From an uncultured Verrucomicrobia subdivision 3 bacterium (GTDB lineage: Bacteria > Verrucomicrobiota > Verrucomicrobiia > Limisphaerales > UBA11358), in contig CAIXBQ010000012.1 in assembly GCA_903917705.1 (NCBI GenBank), positions 24,921 to 88,920 on the forward strand: a DNA stretch of 64,000 bases, written 5' to 3'. Each line of letters opens with the position of its first letter. The stretch's first letter is position 1. Shown one piece after another: positions 8,592 through 19,026 of this stretch. Both the position numbers and the translations under genes were made by a program. The notes under the pieces were generated by a model. That model saw only the letters and a program-made list of their open reading frames with translations. It ran no database searches and had not been told where the DNA came from.

Positions 8592-10592
8592 TTATTGGCC
8601 GGTGCTTTTGCCCACCGGTAAGGACTCACGGCTTAATCTGGCCGTCGAAGGGGCGAGCAAGACTTTCCCCCAGGTGTTGGTTCCCCCGGCCGGCTCCAGA
8701 CTCAATCGCAGGCGATAGCCACCGCCCGACGGCTTGTCCGGCAGCCGGAGGATATAGATCTCATTGGTGGGACGGGTTCCGGTAAAACCCTCATGCCGGT
8801 CGCCGGCCACCACCTGGCGGTCTTGCAGCAGCTCGGCCGCGTGCAAATAAACCCCGTGGCTGCCCCGGGCATAAACCGGCATTGCCAGCAATTCGCCGGC
8901 GGCCGCCAGTTGCGGCGGCACATCGAATTCCAGATTGGTCGCGCCGGCGGCGAAACTGCCCGGATCCCATTCGCCGACCTTGTCCGCCAGGTCGGATGGA
9001 TGGTAATGAATCCCGAGCCGGGCCAGCCGGGGGAGCTGGGCCCGCGCCCGGCGCAGATAATCAGGCCACTCGCCGCGATTGTCCGGCGACCAGCCGCGTT
9101 CGGCAATCGCCAGCAGGCGCGGGTATAATTGCCGGTCCACCCGCTCCGGCTCGCGATCGATGTGGGACCAGAAATTCGCCTGCAAACCCAGCACATGCCG
9201 CGCCGCCCCGGGCGGAATGCCGGCCACCGGATCAAAGGAAAAAACGCGGGCGGAATCGGTCGTTGACTGGGCATAGTCGAAGTAACAATAACCCGTGGGG
9301 CTCATCACGACCTCGTGCCCCGCCCGGGCGGCGGCGGTTCCGCCCTTCACCCCGCGCCAGCTCATGACCGTCGCGTTCGGCGCCAGGCCCCCCTGCAGTA
9401 TCTCATCCCAGCCGATGAGTCGTTTGCCGTGTTTTTCCACCAGTTTTTCCACGCGCCGGATGAAGTAGGATTGCAATTCCTCCTCGTCCTTCAGCCCCTC
9501 CGCTTTCATCCTGGCCTGACATTTGGCGCAGGCGTGCCAGGCCGTCTTCGGCACCTCATCCCCGCCGATATGGATATACGACCCGGGAAATATGTCCGCG
9601 ACCTCGGCCAGGACCTGGTCGATGAATTCAAAGGTGGCGTCGTTGCCGGCGCAGAACACATTGACGTTGACGCTGGGGCCCTTGAAAAAGGGAAATATTT
9701 CAAACGGTCCGCCTGTGCAGGAAAGCTCCGGATAACCCGCCAGCGCGTCCAGACTGTGGCCGGGCATCTCGATCTCCGGGACGATGGTGATATGGCGGGC
9801 GGCGGCGTAGTTGACGAGCTCCCGCATCTGCGCCTGCGTGTAGAAACCCTGATGCGACGGCGGTTCGCCGTATCGGGCGGGAAAGAACGCGCCTTTGCGG
9901 GTCAGTTCCGGAAACGCCTTGATTTCCAGCCGCCAGCCCTGATCGTCGGTCAAATGCAGGTGCAGGACATTCAATTTGTAAACGGCCATCCGGTCGATCG
10001 TCTGGTGGAGATACGCCACCGACTGGAAAGTGCGGCTGCAATCAAGCATCAGCCCGCGCCATTGGAAGCGCGGCTGGTCGGTGATGTTCACGCCGGGAAT
10101 TTGCCATTTCACACCGGGAAAAACCTTGGAAGAAAAGCTTTCGGGAGGCAGCAATTGCAGCAGGGTCTGGCCGCCATAAAACACGCCGGCGGCTGCACCG
10201 GCGCGAATGGTGATTCGCTCCGGCGTCACCACCAATGTGTATCCCTCCGGAGAAACATTGGTGTCCTGCTCTTTCACCAAGCGGATGATCCCCGCCGGGG
10301 CTTTGCCGGAGCTGCCGGTGGCCAAAGTCAGTCCGGTGGCCCGCGCCAGCTGTTCTTTAAGCAGCCCCGCTTCCGGCGCAAACGCGCTGTCCGCCTCGAT
10401 GCGACAGCCCGGCGTAAGCAGGAAGGAGCCGGAGGTCACCTGCTGCCGGACCGGTTGCGGCACCACGGACAGTTCCCCGGCAGAAAGGAACTCCGGACTG
10501 AAGAGGCAGACCACGGCCGCCAATATCACCCAACCGGATCCCAGGTTGGTCGGGGTTGCCGGAGCATGCTTTTCTAGCCGGATATTATTCAT
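8592..10592 (-). CDS. GH20 beta-N-acetylhexosaminidase
   Basis: HLHLTDDQGWRLEIKAFPELT, IHIGGDEVPKTAWHACAKCQARM (catalytic D-E), signal peptide; start at 10592 preferred (GGAG upstream); ORF track extends to 10652. Confidence 0.92.
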   Translation of the reverse strand: MNNIRLEKHAPATPTNLGSGWVILAAVVCLFSPEFLSAGELSVVPQPVRQQVTSGSFLLTPGCRIEADSAFAPEAGLLKEQLARATGLTLATGSSGKAPAGIIRLVKEQDTNVSPEGYTLVVTPERITIRAGAAAGVFYGGQTLLQLLPPESFSSKVFPGVKWQIPGVNITDQPRFQWRGLMLDCSRTFQSVAYLHQTIDRMAVYKLNVLHLHLTDDQGWRLEIKAFPELTRKGAFFPARYGEPPSHQGFYTQAQMRELVNYAAARHITIVPEIEMPGHSLDALAGYPELSCTGGPFEIFPFFKGPSVNVNVFCAGNDATFEFIDQVLAEVADIFPGSYIHIGGDEVPKTAWHACAKCQARMKAEGLKDEEELQSYFIRRVEKLVEKHGKRLIGWDEILQGGLAPNATVMSWRGVKGGTAAARAGHEVVMSPTGYCYFDYAQSTTDSARVFSFDPVAGIPPGAARHVLGLQANFWSHIDREPERVDRQLYPRLLAIAERGWSPDNRGEWPDYLRRARAQLPRLARLGIHYHPSDLADKVGEWDPGSFAAGATNLEFDVPPQLAAAGELLAMPVYARGSHGVYLHAAELLQDRQVVAGDRHEGFTGTRPTNEIYILRLPDKPSGGGYRLRLSLEPAGGTNTWGKVLLAPSTARLSRESLPVGKSTGQ

Positions 10593-10687
10593 CGGAAAAT
10601 CTCCTGCCCGGATCATTTCCAGCGTCGGCAACATGGTGGTGGGTTCGGTCATCTTGGAATTTGATAATGCTCATCGGCGCCTGTCCA

Positions 10688-12244
10688 CTAATTACGGGTG
10701 TGGCCGCTTTGGATGGCCTCCTCGAGCCGGGCGGCGAGACGCTTGACGATCTCCGGCTGGGCTTCGGCCAAATCCTTGCTTTCCGCCAGGTCGTTTTCCA
10801 AATCATACAGCTCGTGCCGGCCATCCGTCCGGGCGATCAACTTCCATTGGCCCACCCGGATCTGCTTGGCGCAGGCAGGATGGCTGGGCACGCCGCTCTG
10901 GGTGATCACATGGTCGCGCACCGGCTGGCGGGGGTCGCGAAATACCGGCAGGAGATTCACGCTGTCCGGCGCGGCGTTGGTGGGCAACGACACCCCGGCG
11001 ATGGCAGCCGCCGTGGCCAGGCAATCCACCAGGGCCACCACCTGGTCGGAAACGGCCGCCGGCGGAATCACCCCCGGCCAGCGGGCCATGAACGGAACCC
11101 GGGTGCCGCCCTCGTAGGGTGTGACTTTGAAGCCGCGCAAGGGGCCGTTCACCCGATGCCCGAATTCCTTTTCCTGCCAGGCGTATTCACCCCCCGCACC
11201 GTTGTCGCTGGCCAGAATGACCAGCGTATCATCGGCCAGCCCGAGTTCTTGCAGCGTGTCCAGCACCTGGCCGACGCACCAGTCAAACTGCTGCACCGTG
11301 TCGCCGCGCTTGCCGCACTGGCTGGTGCCGTTGAAGCGCGGATTGGGGGCCAGCGGGGCATGCACATCGTGGGTGGCAAAGTAGAGGAAGAAGGGTTTGC
11401 TCCGGTTCGTCCGGATGAACGCCAGGGCCTTGCTGGTAAGGGTGTCCGCCAGTGAATCGTCCTGCCAGAGCGCCGCACGCCCCCCGGTCATGAAGCCGAT
11501 GCGGCAGATGCCGTTGATGATGGTGCCGGCGCGGATCTCATCCTCGCCCCGGTGCGTGGGACGCACCAGCTCAAGATGCGTTTTCGCCGTCGGACTGTCG
11601 CCCAGGTTGGCTTTGAAACTCAGGTGGATCGGGTCGTTGGTATCCAGATTGACCACCCGGTGGTTCTCGACATAGACGCACGGGACGCGGTCGCCGGTGG
11701 CGGGAACCAGGAACGAATAATCGAAGCCGAGCGTGCGCGGGCCGGCATCGATTTCGTGATTATAATCCGTCGGCCCCCCGCTGCCCAAGCCAAGATGCCA
11801 CTTGCCGACCACCGCCGTCTGGTATCCCGCCTGCTTAAGGACCGAGGCGATGGTGGGCATATTGGTGGAAATGCACAGCGGGGCGTCGCCCGGTAGTATA
11901 TGGGTGCCCGCCCGGCGCCACGCGTATTGGCCGGTCACCAAGGCATAGCGCGTGGGGGTGCACGTGGCCCCGGTGGCGTAACCGGAGGTGAACCGCACGC
12001 CCTGGGAAGCAATCTGGTCCACGTGCGGCGTTTTGATTTTGGTTGCACCGTAGCAGCCAAAATCGCCGTAGCCGAAGTCGTCGCCCAAGATGATGACGAT
12101 ATTCGGCTTCGCTTTTTCGGCGGCCCCGACCGCGGATTCACCGCCCCCCAGCCAAACCAGCATCGCCGCCAGCCCCGTCGTGAGGTATCCAAAACCGGCC
12201 ATCATCGGCCGGGCCTTTGCCAAGAATAAGATTGATAATTTCAT
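10688..12244 (-). CDS. Arylsulfatase (S1 family)
   Basis: PNIVIILGDDFGYGDFGCYGATKIKTPHVD, CTPTRYALVTGQ (11948-11962), VVGKWHLG, LASDNGAGGEY. Confidence 0.92.
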   Translation of the reverse strand: MKLSILFLAKARPMMAGFGYLTTGLAAMLVWLGGGESAVGAAEKAKPNIVIILGDDFGYGDFGCYGATKIKTPHVDQIASQGVRFTSGYATGATCTPTRYALVTGQYAWRRAGTHILPGDAPLCISTNMPTIASVLKQAGYQTAVVGKWHLGLGSGGPTDYNHEIDAGPRTLGFDYSFLVPATGDRVPCVYVENHRVVNLDTNDPIHLSFKANLGDSPTAKTHLELVRPTHRGEDEIRAGTIINGICRIGFMTGGRAALWQDDSLADTLTSKALAFIRTNRSKPFFLYFATHDVHAPLAPNPRFNGTSQCGKRGDTVQQFDWCVGQVLDTLQELGLADDTLVILASDNGAGGEYAWQEKEFGHRVNGPLRGFKVTPYEGGTRVPFMARWPGVIPPAAVSDQVVALVDCLATAAAIAGVSLPTNAAPDSVNLLPVFRDPRQPVRDHVITQSGVPSHPACAKQIRVGQWKLIARTDGRHELYDLENDLAESKDLAEAQPEIVKRLAARLEEAIQSGHTRN

Positions 12245-12366
12245 TTATGATTACTGACGCCGGGTTGCATTTTCCCATAAGCGGCGCCCCGACCACGGCC
12301 GGCGCAGCGGCAAAGTCTAAGCGGCAGCCGGAACCGTGGCCAGCCGGCTGACCCGCGCGGGTTTAT

Positions 12367-12399
12367 CCGGGCCGGGAAAGAGCCGTCTTCCCGGCCCGG
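12367..12399. other. Strong hairpin, 12-bp perfect stem, just downstream of the giant repeat protein gene
   Basis: CCGGGCCGGGAA (12367-12378) / TTCCCGGCCCGG (12388-12399), 9-nt loop; no convincing T-tract. Confidence 0.55.
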
Positions 12400-12412
12400 C
12401 TGCCACCGTGCT

Positions 12413-15400
12413 TTACGGCGCGGTGATGAGATAGAACTGCTGTGATTGATTCGTTGCGGTTGAATCTGTGAACGTCACCGGACCGGCCCCAAACAGGCCG
12501 GTGGCCAACACCGACCAGCTTGCCCGCGGCGTGGTCAGGTTCGTGCTGGCGATGACCTTGTAGGTCTCGCCCGCCGGACCACTGAAGGTCAACTGGAAGC
12601 CGCCGCCGCCCAGGGTGAGGCTGCCGCCCACAGTCGGCGCCACCAGCGCGTTCACGGTCAAGGTCCCCAGCGCCGACGTGCCGCCAACTCCGTTGGTGAC
12701 CGCCACGGTATAGTTCCCGGACTGGGTTGTGGCCAGGTTGGTCAGCGTCAGCGTGGCGTTCGTGCCGCCGGCGATGACATTGGTGTGGTTGTCATACCAC
12801 TGATAAGTGAACGGCGCGGTGCCGGCCGTGACATTCGCCGTGAACAACACCGGGCTCATCGCAAACACATTCGTGCCGGCCGGGGTGACATTCACCACGG
12901 GCGGCACGCCCACAGAGGTGACGGCGAGTTTCACAGCGGAGCCGGTGTTGAGCAGGTTGGCCGTCACGCCCGACGGCAGCGTGCCCAGCTGAAGGCCGGC
13001 GAAGCCGTTGGTGCCGCCAATCGAACCCGTGTAAGTGATCAGCGTATTCGTGCCGACCACAAAGCTGCCGTCAAGGAGGTTGACGATGTTGGTGCCGTTC
13101 ACGTTGAGCGTCATAGCCGCAATCGTGCCACCGGCCGCAATCTTAAAGCTACTGTAAGTCACCACATTGGAGGTGTTGCCCAAATTCAAGGTGGGGACGG
13201 TCAGGGTGTTGGCATAATTCGCGTCGCCGCCCTGGATGATGCCGCCAGCCTGAAGGGTGACGGTTCCGCCCACCATGCCTGATCCACCAAAGGTTGCATT
13301 GGGGCCCACGGTCACAGGGGAATTCGCCGTGGAGCCATTGACCAGCAATGTACCGGCGTTCACCGTGGTGCCGCTGGTGTAGCCGTTGATGCCGGCGAGG
13401 GTCCAGGTGCCGATGCCGTCTTTGGTCAGGCCAAAGGCTGCGGCGTTGGTGCCGTTCGTGACCGAGCCGCTGATATAGCCGTTGCCAATGCCGCCCAGAT
13501 CCACCTGCCGGGATGTGTTGGTCGAGCTAATGATTCCCGAAAGAATCAGCAAACCGGCATCCGACTGGAGAAGGATCCCATTGCCGCCGGTCGACGGTAC
13601 CTTCAAGTCGCTGAGAATCGTGTTCGTGCCGGAAACATTCTCGATTTGGGGCAACCCTCCGCCCCCAAACGTGTTCTCAGATTTGAAGGTAGTGAAGGTG
13701 TTTGTAATGGTGTTCACCCCGGTCATCGCCAGTTGCAGTGTGCCGCTGCCCGTGCCTGAGCTGTTGACCGTGATCGAACCGGTTCCCATCGCGCCCGGAC
13801 TCGTGACCTGCACGACACCGCCGTTGTTCTGGATAATCAGGCCCCCCGCGAAAGTGCTGTTGGTAGCGGTCAGCACCGTTGTGCCGGCATATTGCTTGTA
13901 AAGAGTCGCACCCCCGCTGATCGCGCCTGTGATCACGCACGTCATGTTGGTGGGCGGGTTAAGCTGCAACAGCAGGCCGGAACCGGAGCTTACATTGCCC
14001 GGCAGCGAGCCGTTGTAGCTATTGCCGTCGCCAACGCACAAAGTACCGCTATTGAAATACGTTCCGCCGGAATAGGAGTTGTTCGTGCTCAACAAGTAAA
14101 CGGTGGAAGATCCGTTAATCGTGAGACCGCCCGTCCCGCTGATCTGGCCTTTGTAGGAAGGACCAGATGAACCACCGCCCAAGGTTAGCATATTGCCATT
14201 ATTATTGATGTTACCAGCGACCGTCCACGAGACGGCGTTGGAAATCGTGCTGGGAGCCGTCAGGGTGATATTTCCCTGCTGAACTGAACTGGCGGCACTG
14301 TAGCTGCCCATCACGCCGCCGTTCAGGGTCACGGGCAGGGTGTTGGTCATGACGCCATACAGGTAGAGCGCAGCACCCGGTTCCACGGTGAACGAGCCGC
14401 TCCCGGTCGTCGCGCCGCGCGCCATGGCCAGTGTGCCCTGGCCGACGTCAATCAGGCCGTTGTTTGCCAAAGTGCCATCCACTTCCAGATAAACAAAATT
14501 ACCGTTGGTTTTGGTCAGCGTTGCGGTGCTGGCGACGGACACCGTCGCGCTCGGAGCAGAAACGGCACGCACATCAAATTCATAGACGCCGCCGATGTAG
14601 CTGTTCGCATTCACCGTCAGGTTGCTCAATGCACTCCCCTGTGCCGCGCCGTTGTTGACCAGCCAGCCGCCGTTCAAGATGACCTTGGCGGAGCCGGTAA
14701 GGTTGACCCCGTTGATATCCAGCGTGCCACCGCTGTTGACAGTCGCGCCCGCGCCGCCAGCCGCGCCGAGGGCGGTGGTGCTGCCCGCCAGCACGATCCC
14801 GTTGTTGATGGTGGTGGGCCCGGTGTAGGCGTTCGCCCCGGAGAGCGTGACCGCACCGGCTCCCGACTGGACGACGCTGCCGGTGCCGCTGATGTTGTTG
14901 GCAACGGTTGGGGCGTCGGGACGGTTGAGGGTTAACTGGCTGTTGTTGACGATGTCGCCCGTGACACTGCCGCTGGAGGACACGCCATCGCCAATCTGCA
15001 ACGCGCCGCCCTGCACCGTCGCGCCCGATACGAACGCCGGGTCCGCCGTAACAATCAGCGTACCGTTGCTGACCACCGTGCCGCCGGAATAGGTGTTGGC
15101 CGTGGCCAGCGTCAGGTCGCCCGTGCCGCTCTTGACCAGGCTCGTCGAGCCGGCAATGCTGCCGCCGCCGCTGAAGGTGTAATTCTGCGACGCATTCACG
15201 ATGATGCTGTTGGGCAGCAGGGGGGCCGTCAGGTTGATGGCGGGGGTGTTCGAGCCACTGTCATTGAACAGCACATAGTCGCCGCTGTAAAAAGTGTCGG
15301 GGCTGCCGGAGTTCGACCAGTTTATGGTGGTCGCCAGATCCCAGACGTTGCCGCTCCCGTCGCCCTGCCAGGTTAGCGTTCCAGGAACGCCACCGGTGCC

Positions 15401-18400
15401 GACCGTGATCGTAATGTTGGTGGTTCCGACATTGAGCGTCACATTGCGATAATCCTTGTCCAGCGCGAAACTGCCGGTGTTGTTAAACGCGTTGGGGCTG
15501 CTGACCAGCGTGTAGGTGCCGGGAGCCGTGAAGCCTGAGAGGAAGGTCAGCGAAATGTAGGTCGGTGCGCCGGCGTTATTCAGTGTTCCCGCCACATAGA
15601 GTTGACTGTTGGGGCTGGAGATGTTTGCTCCCAGACCCAAGGTGAGCGTCCCGCCGTTGAGCGTCAGGTCGTTGTTGAGCGTGAGTGTGCCCGCCGCCCC
15701 GGCGCTCCCGGGGGTGATGAATGAGCCCGTTGACATGTTAACGCTGCCGTTGACTACGCCCGCGCCACCCACCGTCTGGCCGGAACTCAAGGTATAACCG
15801 CCTCCCAGCGGGGAAACATCAAACACCGCATTGGTGGACACCGAGACCAGACGATTCGCCAGCGAACCGCTTAATGACAGGGTGCCGTTGTTGACATAGA
15901 CTGGGCCGGTGGCAGTGTTGGCCCCAGCCAGCACCAACATGCCCAGACCGGTCATGGTCAGGCTCCCGCTGCCGGCGACGATAGTTGATGAGTCAAATGT
16001 GTTCGTCGTGCCGATGTCAAGTTGCGCCGTGGGTGTTCCACTGATGCCCAGGTTAAAGGTCGCTCCAGACGCGGTCAGGTTGGTGCCGGGATAATTTTGA
16101 ATCGTGCCGCCGTTCCAATTAATGGTGCGCGTCGCCGTGCCGGCTCCAGGCTGAATCGTCTGGGCCTGCAGCGTCGCGCCATTGAACATGTTCACGATGG
16201 CGCTGACCGTTCCGGTGAAATTCTGCTGATCGCCCATCGTCAGCGCCCCCACCAGCACGGTCCCGCCATTGATATTCAAAACGCCCGTCTCGGAGCCGCC
16301 GGAAGCGTCGCTTCCCAGCCGCTGGCCGAGGATGATGTTGGTGGCATCCAGCAAACCGCCGCCCATGACCAGGGTGCCGACCGAACCGATGTTGCCGCCG
16401 GAGCCAAAACCGCTCTCGCCGAGCAGGGCCGTGCCGATGTAGGCATCCAGCACCGCGACCCCGCTGACGCCGTTGACCAGGTTCAGCGTGCCGATTGCCG
16501 GTGTGTAATTGCTGTTGTCAAATGCGCCGAGATTCAGCCTGGCCCGCGACACGCCATCCGCCGCCCGTATTTTCAGCGTCGGACTGGCTAATCCGCTTAG
16601 GAAATAGACGTTTCCATAGGCCTGACTGTTGCCAATTGTGAGAGTATTGGCGTTAATAGTGTTGGCCTGGCCCATATATAGATTGCCGGCGTTTTCGCTG
16701 CTGGCAGCGGAAACATTTCTTCCCGCGAGAGCCACGCCGAAGGTGGCGGCGGTGATGGTGTTGGTTTTGGCCAGCGTGAGGGTACCGGTGGAAATGCCGC
16801 TCACGCCCGTCAAGCGACCGCCGACGGCAAAAGTCAAAGCCGGCCCGCTATACACCATCGTTTCCAACCCGGACAGGTCGAGCGTCTGCGCGTTGTTCGC
16901 GGCGGACGAGCCCAGTTGGAAGTTTTGGGCGCCCAGATTGAGCGTACCGCCGGCCCCCGCGTTGGTGGCCGTGATTCCATCTGCGAGCGTCAAGTTGCCG
17001 AGCGTCTGGCTGACGCCGGCCAGGGAAAGAATACCCGCGCTGGAAAAGTTGACCGTACCCGCCGGCAGCCGGTTGTTGCCGCCGCTCAATGCCAGCGTGC
17101 CGCCGCTGATGGTCGTGGCGCCGGTGTAATCATTGGCCGTGGCCAGGTACAGTGTTCCAGTGCCGCTTTTGGTGAGGCTGGCGCTGCCACTTACTTTGCC
17201 GGTGCCGCTGAAGGTGTAGTTATTGGTCGAGTTCACGGTCACGCTGGCCGGAGTCAGGATCGTGGTCAGATTGATCGCAGGTGCGTTGGACCCGGTGTTG
17301 TCAAAGATCACGCTATCCGACGGGTAGAAGATGGTGGAGTTGCTGCTGTAAAGCCAGTTGGCCGTGGCCGCCACGTCCCAGGCGTTGGCCGTTCCGTCGC
17401 CCTTCCACGTCAGGTTAAAGGATGAGCCGCCGGCGCCGACCACCAGCGTCAGGGTCGTACCATTGTTGACCAGCGTGACATTGCGATACGGATAAGTCGT
17501 GCGGTCCAGCGCAAACGTCCCGCCGCCGGTGATGCCCGACCCGGTGGTGATCAGGGTGTAAGCGCCCGCGCTCAGGCTGCCGCTGAGATAATTCAGCGAA
17601 ACCAGGTTGTTGCCGGTGACCGTCAATCCGCCGGCAATCACGATCTGGTCATTGCCGCTGTTGGTGGCCGAGCTCAAATCGAAGATATTCGTGCAATTGG
17701 CAAACGTGGCCGAGTTGGCGAAAGTCAGCGTTCCGGCCGCGCCCGCGCCGCCGGGAATCACCCGACCATGGGCATTGATTGAGAGATTCCCTTTGACTGC
17801 GCCGGAGCCGCTCAGCGTCTGTCCTGCGCCCAAAGAAACGCCGCCGCCGGTGACATCCAGCGTCGCGCCGGAAGCCACGCTGACCACCGGTGTGTTGGGC
17901 AGCGCGCCGTTGGCCCCCAGGATCAGCGTGCCGCTGCTGATGGTGGTGTTGCCGCTGTAATTGTTGGTGCCGTTCAAGGTCACATTCGTGGTGCCTTGTA
18001 CCGTGAGGGAATAGGCGCCGTAGATGCCGTTTGTGTCCGCCGTCGTCAGAAGGTAGGGAATTGCCTGGTTCTGGAAGGTCACATTGCACCCGGTCACGCC
18101 CGAGGCTGTGATCGTGATATTGCTGCGCAACACCGCCGTCCCGGTAATGGACTTGTCGGCAAAGAAGACATTGGTGCCTGCCGCCTTCACGGTGCCATAA
18201 TTCATCCCGCTAAAATTCGCCGAGGTGGTGTCGCCGTTCGCCCAGTTTCCGTCCGTGGTGCCGCTCCAATATCCCGTCCCGTCCCGCAGTTGGATGAGAT
18301 TCACCTGGGGAACGTGTTTGACGGAAGCCGCCGTGACCGGAGCCACCATGTTGAATGGCTGGATGGTCGCGTCGGCGGTAAAGGTCCCGATGGTATAATG

Positions 18401-18967
18401 TCCCACGCCGCCCGCCGCGTTCACCGAGTTGAACGCGAGCGAAACAGTGTTGCCGCTCCCCCCGTCGCTCACATTGTTGGTGCGCGGCTCGCTCGCCCGC
18501 GGGTCGCTGGACCAGACCTGGACCGCATACTGGCGGCCGATGATCAAATTGGTCAGCGTCACCGTCCCCGTGGTCGAAGCAGAGGCGCTGCTCGGTGGCC
18601 CATAAATCGATCCCTTGAGAAGATTGGTATAGACCGCCGGGAGCGCGGAAAAAGGCGCTGTGCTGGAGTAAAAGGCCGAAGCATTGACAGAGCCAAAGCC
18701 GGAGAAGTTGAGATAGGTGCCCACCGCGCCGCCAGTGGCGCTGGCGGCGGTGAAGGCGACGCCGTTGAGCGTGCCGGCTGTGCCAAACGTGTAAGCGGCC
18801 AACCCGGTGCCGCCGAGGCTTACGTCGCTGGCCGCCGAACAAGTGCCCGGCGCGCTGAACGTGATGGTGGCCGCCGGGGCGGACCCGCCGCCCAGCAGGA
18901 GGGTGAAAGCGAGCAACCCCGCCGCGAGGGCGGACTGCCGGTTCAGGGGATTTGCTGTTTTATTCAT
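12413..18967 (-). CDS. Giant secreted autotransporter-associated beta-strand (PATR) repeat protein with C-terminal Ig-like domain
   Basis: Many GTGTLYLATANDYTGATTISGGTLAL-type repeats; start MNKTANPLNRQSALAAGLLAFTLLLGGGSAPAA at 18967 gives a signal peptide; ORF track start 19123 overlaps the upstream pseudopilin. Confidence 0.85.
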   Translation of the reverse strand: MNKTANPLNRQSALAAGLLAFTLLLGGGSAPAATITFSAPGTCSAASDVSLGGTGLAAYTFGTAGTLNGVAFTAASATGGAVGTYLNFSGFGSVNASAFYSSTAPFSALPAVYTNLLKGSIYGPPSSASASTTGTVTLTNLIIGRQYAVQVWSSDPRASEPRTNNVSDGGSGNTVSLAFNSVNAAGGVGHYTIGTFTADATIQPFNMVAPVTAASVKHVPQVNLIQLRDGTGYWSGTTDGNWANGDTTSANFSGMNYGTVKAAGTNVFFADKSITGTAVLRSNITITASGVTGCNVTFQNQAIPYLLTTADTNGIYGAYSLTVQGTTNVTLNGTNNYSGNTTISSGTLILGANGALPNTPVVSVASGATLDVTGGGVSLGAGQTLSGSGAVKGNLSINAHGRVIPGGAGAAGTLTFANSATFANCTNIFDLSSATNSGNDQIVIAGGLTVTGNNLVSLNYLSGSLSAGAYTLITTGSGITGGGTFALDRTTYPYRNVTLVNNGTTLTLVVGAGGSSFNLTWKGDGTANAWDVAATANWLYSSNSTIFYPSDSVIFDNTGSNAPAINLTTILTPASVTVNSTNNYTFSGTGKVSGSASLTKSGTGTLYLATANDYTGATTISGGTLALSGGNNRLPAGTVNFSSAGILSLAGVSQTLGNLTLADGITATNAGAGGTLNLGAQNFQLGSSAANNAQTLDLSGLETMVYSGPALTFAVGGRLTGVSGISTGTLTLAKTNTITAATFGVALAGRNVSAASSENAGNLYMGQANTINANTLTIGNSQAYGNVYFLSGLASPTLKIRAADGVSRARLNLGAFDNSNYTPAIGTLNLVNGVSGVAVLDAYIGTALLGESGFGSGGNIGSVGTLVMGGGLLDATNIILGQRLGSDASGGSETGVLNINGGTVLVGALTMGDQQNFTGTVSAIVNMFNGATLQAQTIQPGAGTATRTINWNGGTIQNYPGTNLTASGATFNLGISGTPTAQLDIGTTNTFDSSTIVAGSGSLTMTGLGMLVLAGANTATGPVYVNNGTLSLSGSLANRLVSVSTNAVFDVSPLGGGYTLSSGQTVGGAGVVNGSVNMSTGSFITPGSAGAAGTLTLNNDLTLNGGTLTLGLGANISSPNSQLYVAGTLNNAGAPTYISLTFLSGFTAPGTYTLVSSPNAFNNTGSFALDKDYRNVTLNVGTTNITITVGTGGVPGTLTWQGDGSGNVWDLATTINWSNSGSPDTFYSGDYVLFNDSGSNTPAINLTAPLLPNSIIVNASQNYTFSGGGSIAGSTSLVKSGTGDLTLATANTYSGGTVVSNGTLIVTADPAFVSGATVQGGALQIGDGVSSSGSVTGDIVNNSQLTLNRPDAPTVANNISGTGSVVQSGAGAVTLSGANAYTGPTTINNGIVLAGSTTALGAAGGAGATVNSGGTLDINGVNLTGSAKVILNGGWLVNNGAAQGSALSNLTVNANSYIGGVYEFDVRAVSAPSATVSVASTATLTKTNGNFVYLEVDGTLANNGLIDVGQGTLAMARGATTGSGSFTVEPGAALYLYGVMTNTLPVTLNGGVMGSYSAASSVQQGNITLTAPSTISNAVSWTVAGNINNNGNMLTLGGGSSGPSYKGQISGTGGLTINGSSTVYLLSTNNSYSGGTYFNSGTLCVGDGNSYNGSLPGNVSSGSGLLLQLNPPTNMTCVITGAISGGATLYKQYAGTTVLTATNSTFAGGLIIQNNGGVVQVTSPGAMGTGSITVNSSGTGSGTLQLAMTGVNTITNTFTTFKSENTFGGGGLPQIENVSGTNTILSDLKVPSTGGNGILLQSDAGLLILSGIISSTNTSRQVDLGGIGNGYISGSVTNGTNAAAFGLTKDGIGTWTLAGINGYTSGTTVNAGTLLVNGSTANSPVTVGPNATFGGSGMVGGTVTLQAGGIIQGGDANYANTLTVPTLNLGNTSNVVTYSSFKIAAGGTIAAMTLNVNGTNIVNLLDGSFVVGTNTLITYTGSIGGTNGFAGLQLGTLPSGVTANLLNTGSAVKLAVTSVGVPPVVNVTPAGTNVFAMSPVLFTANVTAGTAPFTYQWYDNHTNVIAGGTNATLTLTNLATTQSGNYTVAVTNGVGGTSALGTLTVNALVAPTVGGSLTLGGGGFQLTFSGPAGETYKVIASTNLTTPRASWSVLATGLFGAGPVTFTDSTATNQSQQFYLITAP

Positions 18968-19026
18968 GTTGTTCGTTGGTTGGTTTATTGGTTGGCTAAC
19001 TGAAATTTGGAATATTTCGGGTTGGT

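Noticed and set aside
12785-19003. Long plus-strand ORFs (165, 189, 335 aa etc.) antisense to the giant repeat gene
   Set aside because: They mirror a GC-rich repetitive coding strand and show low-complexity Arg/Gly/Pro composition with no domain motifs; a codon-bias by-product.
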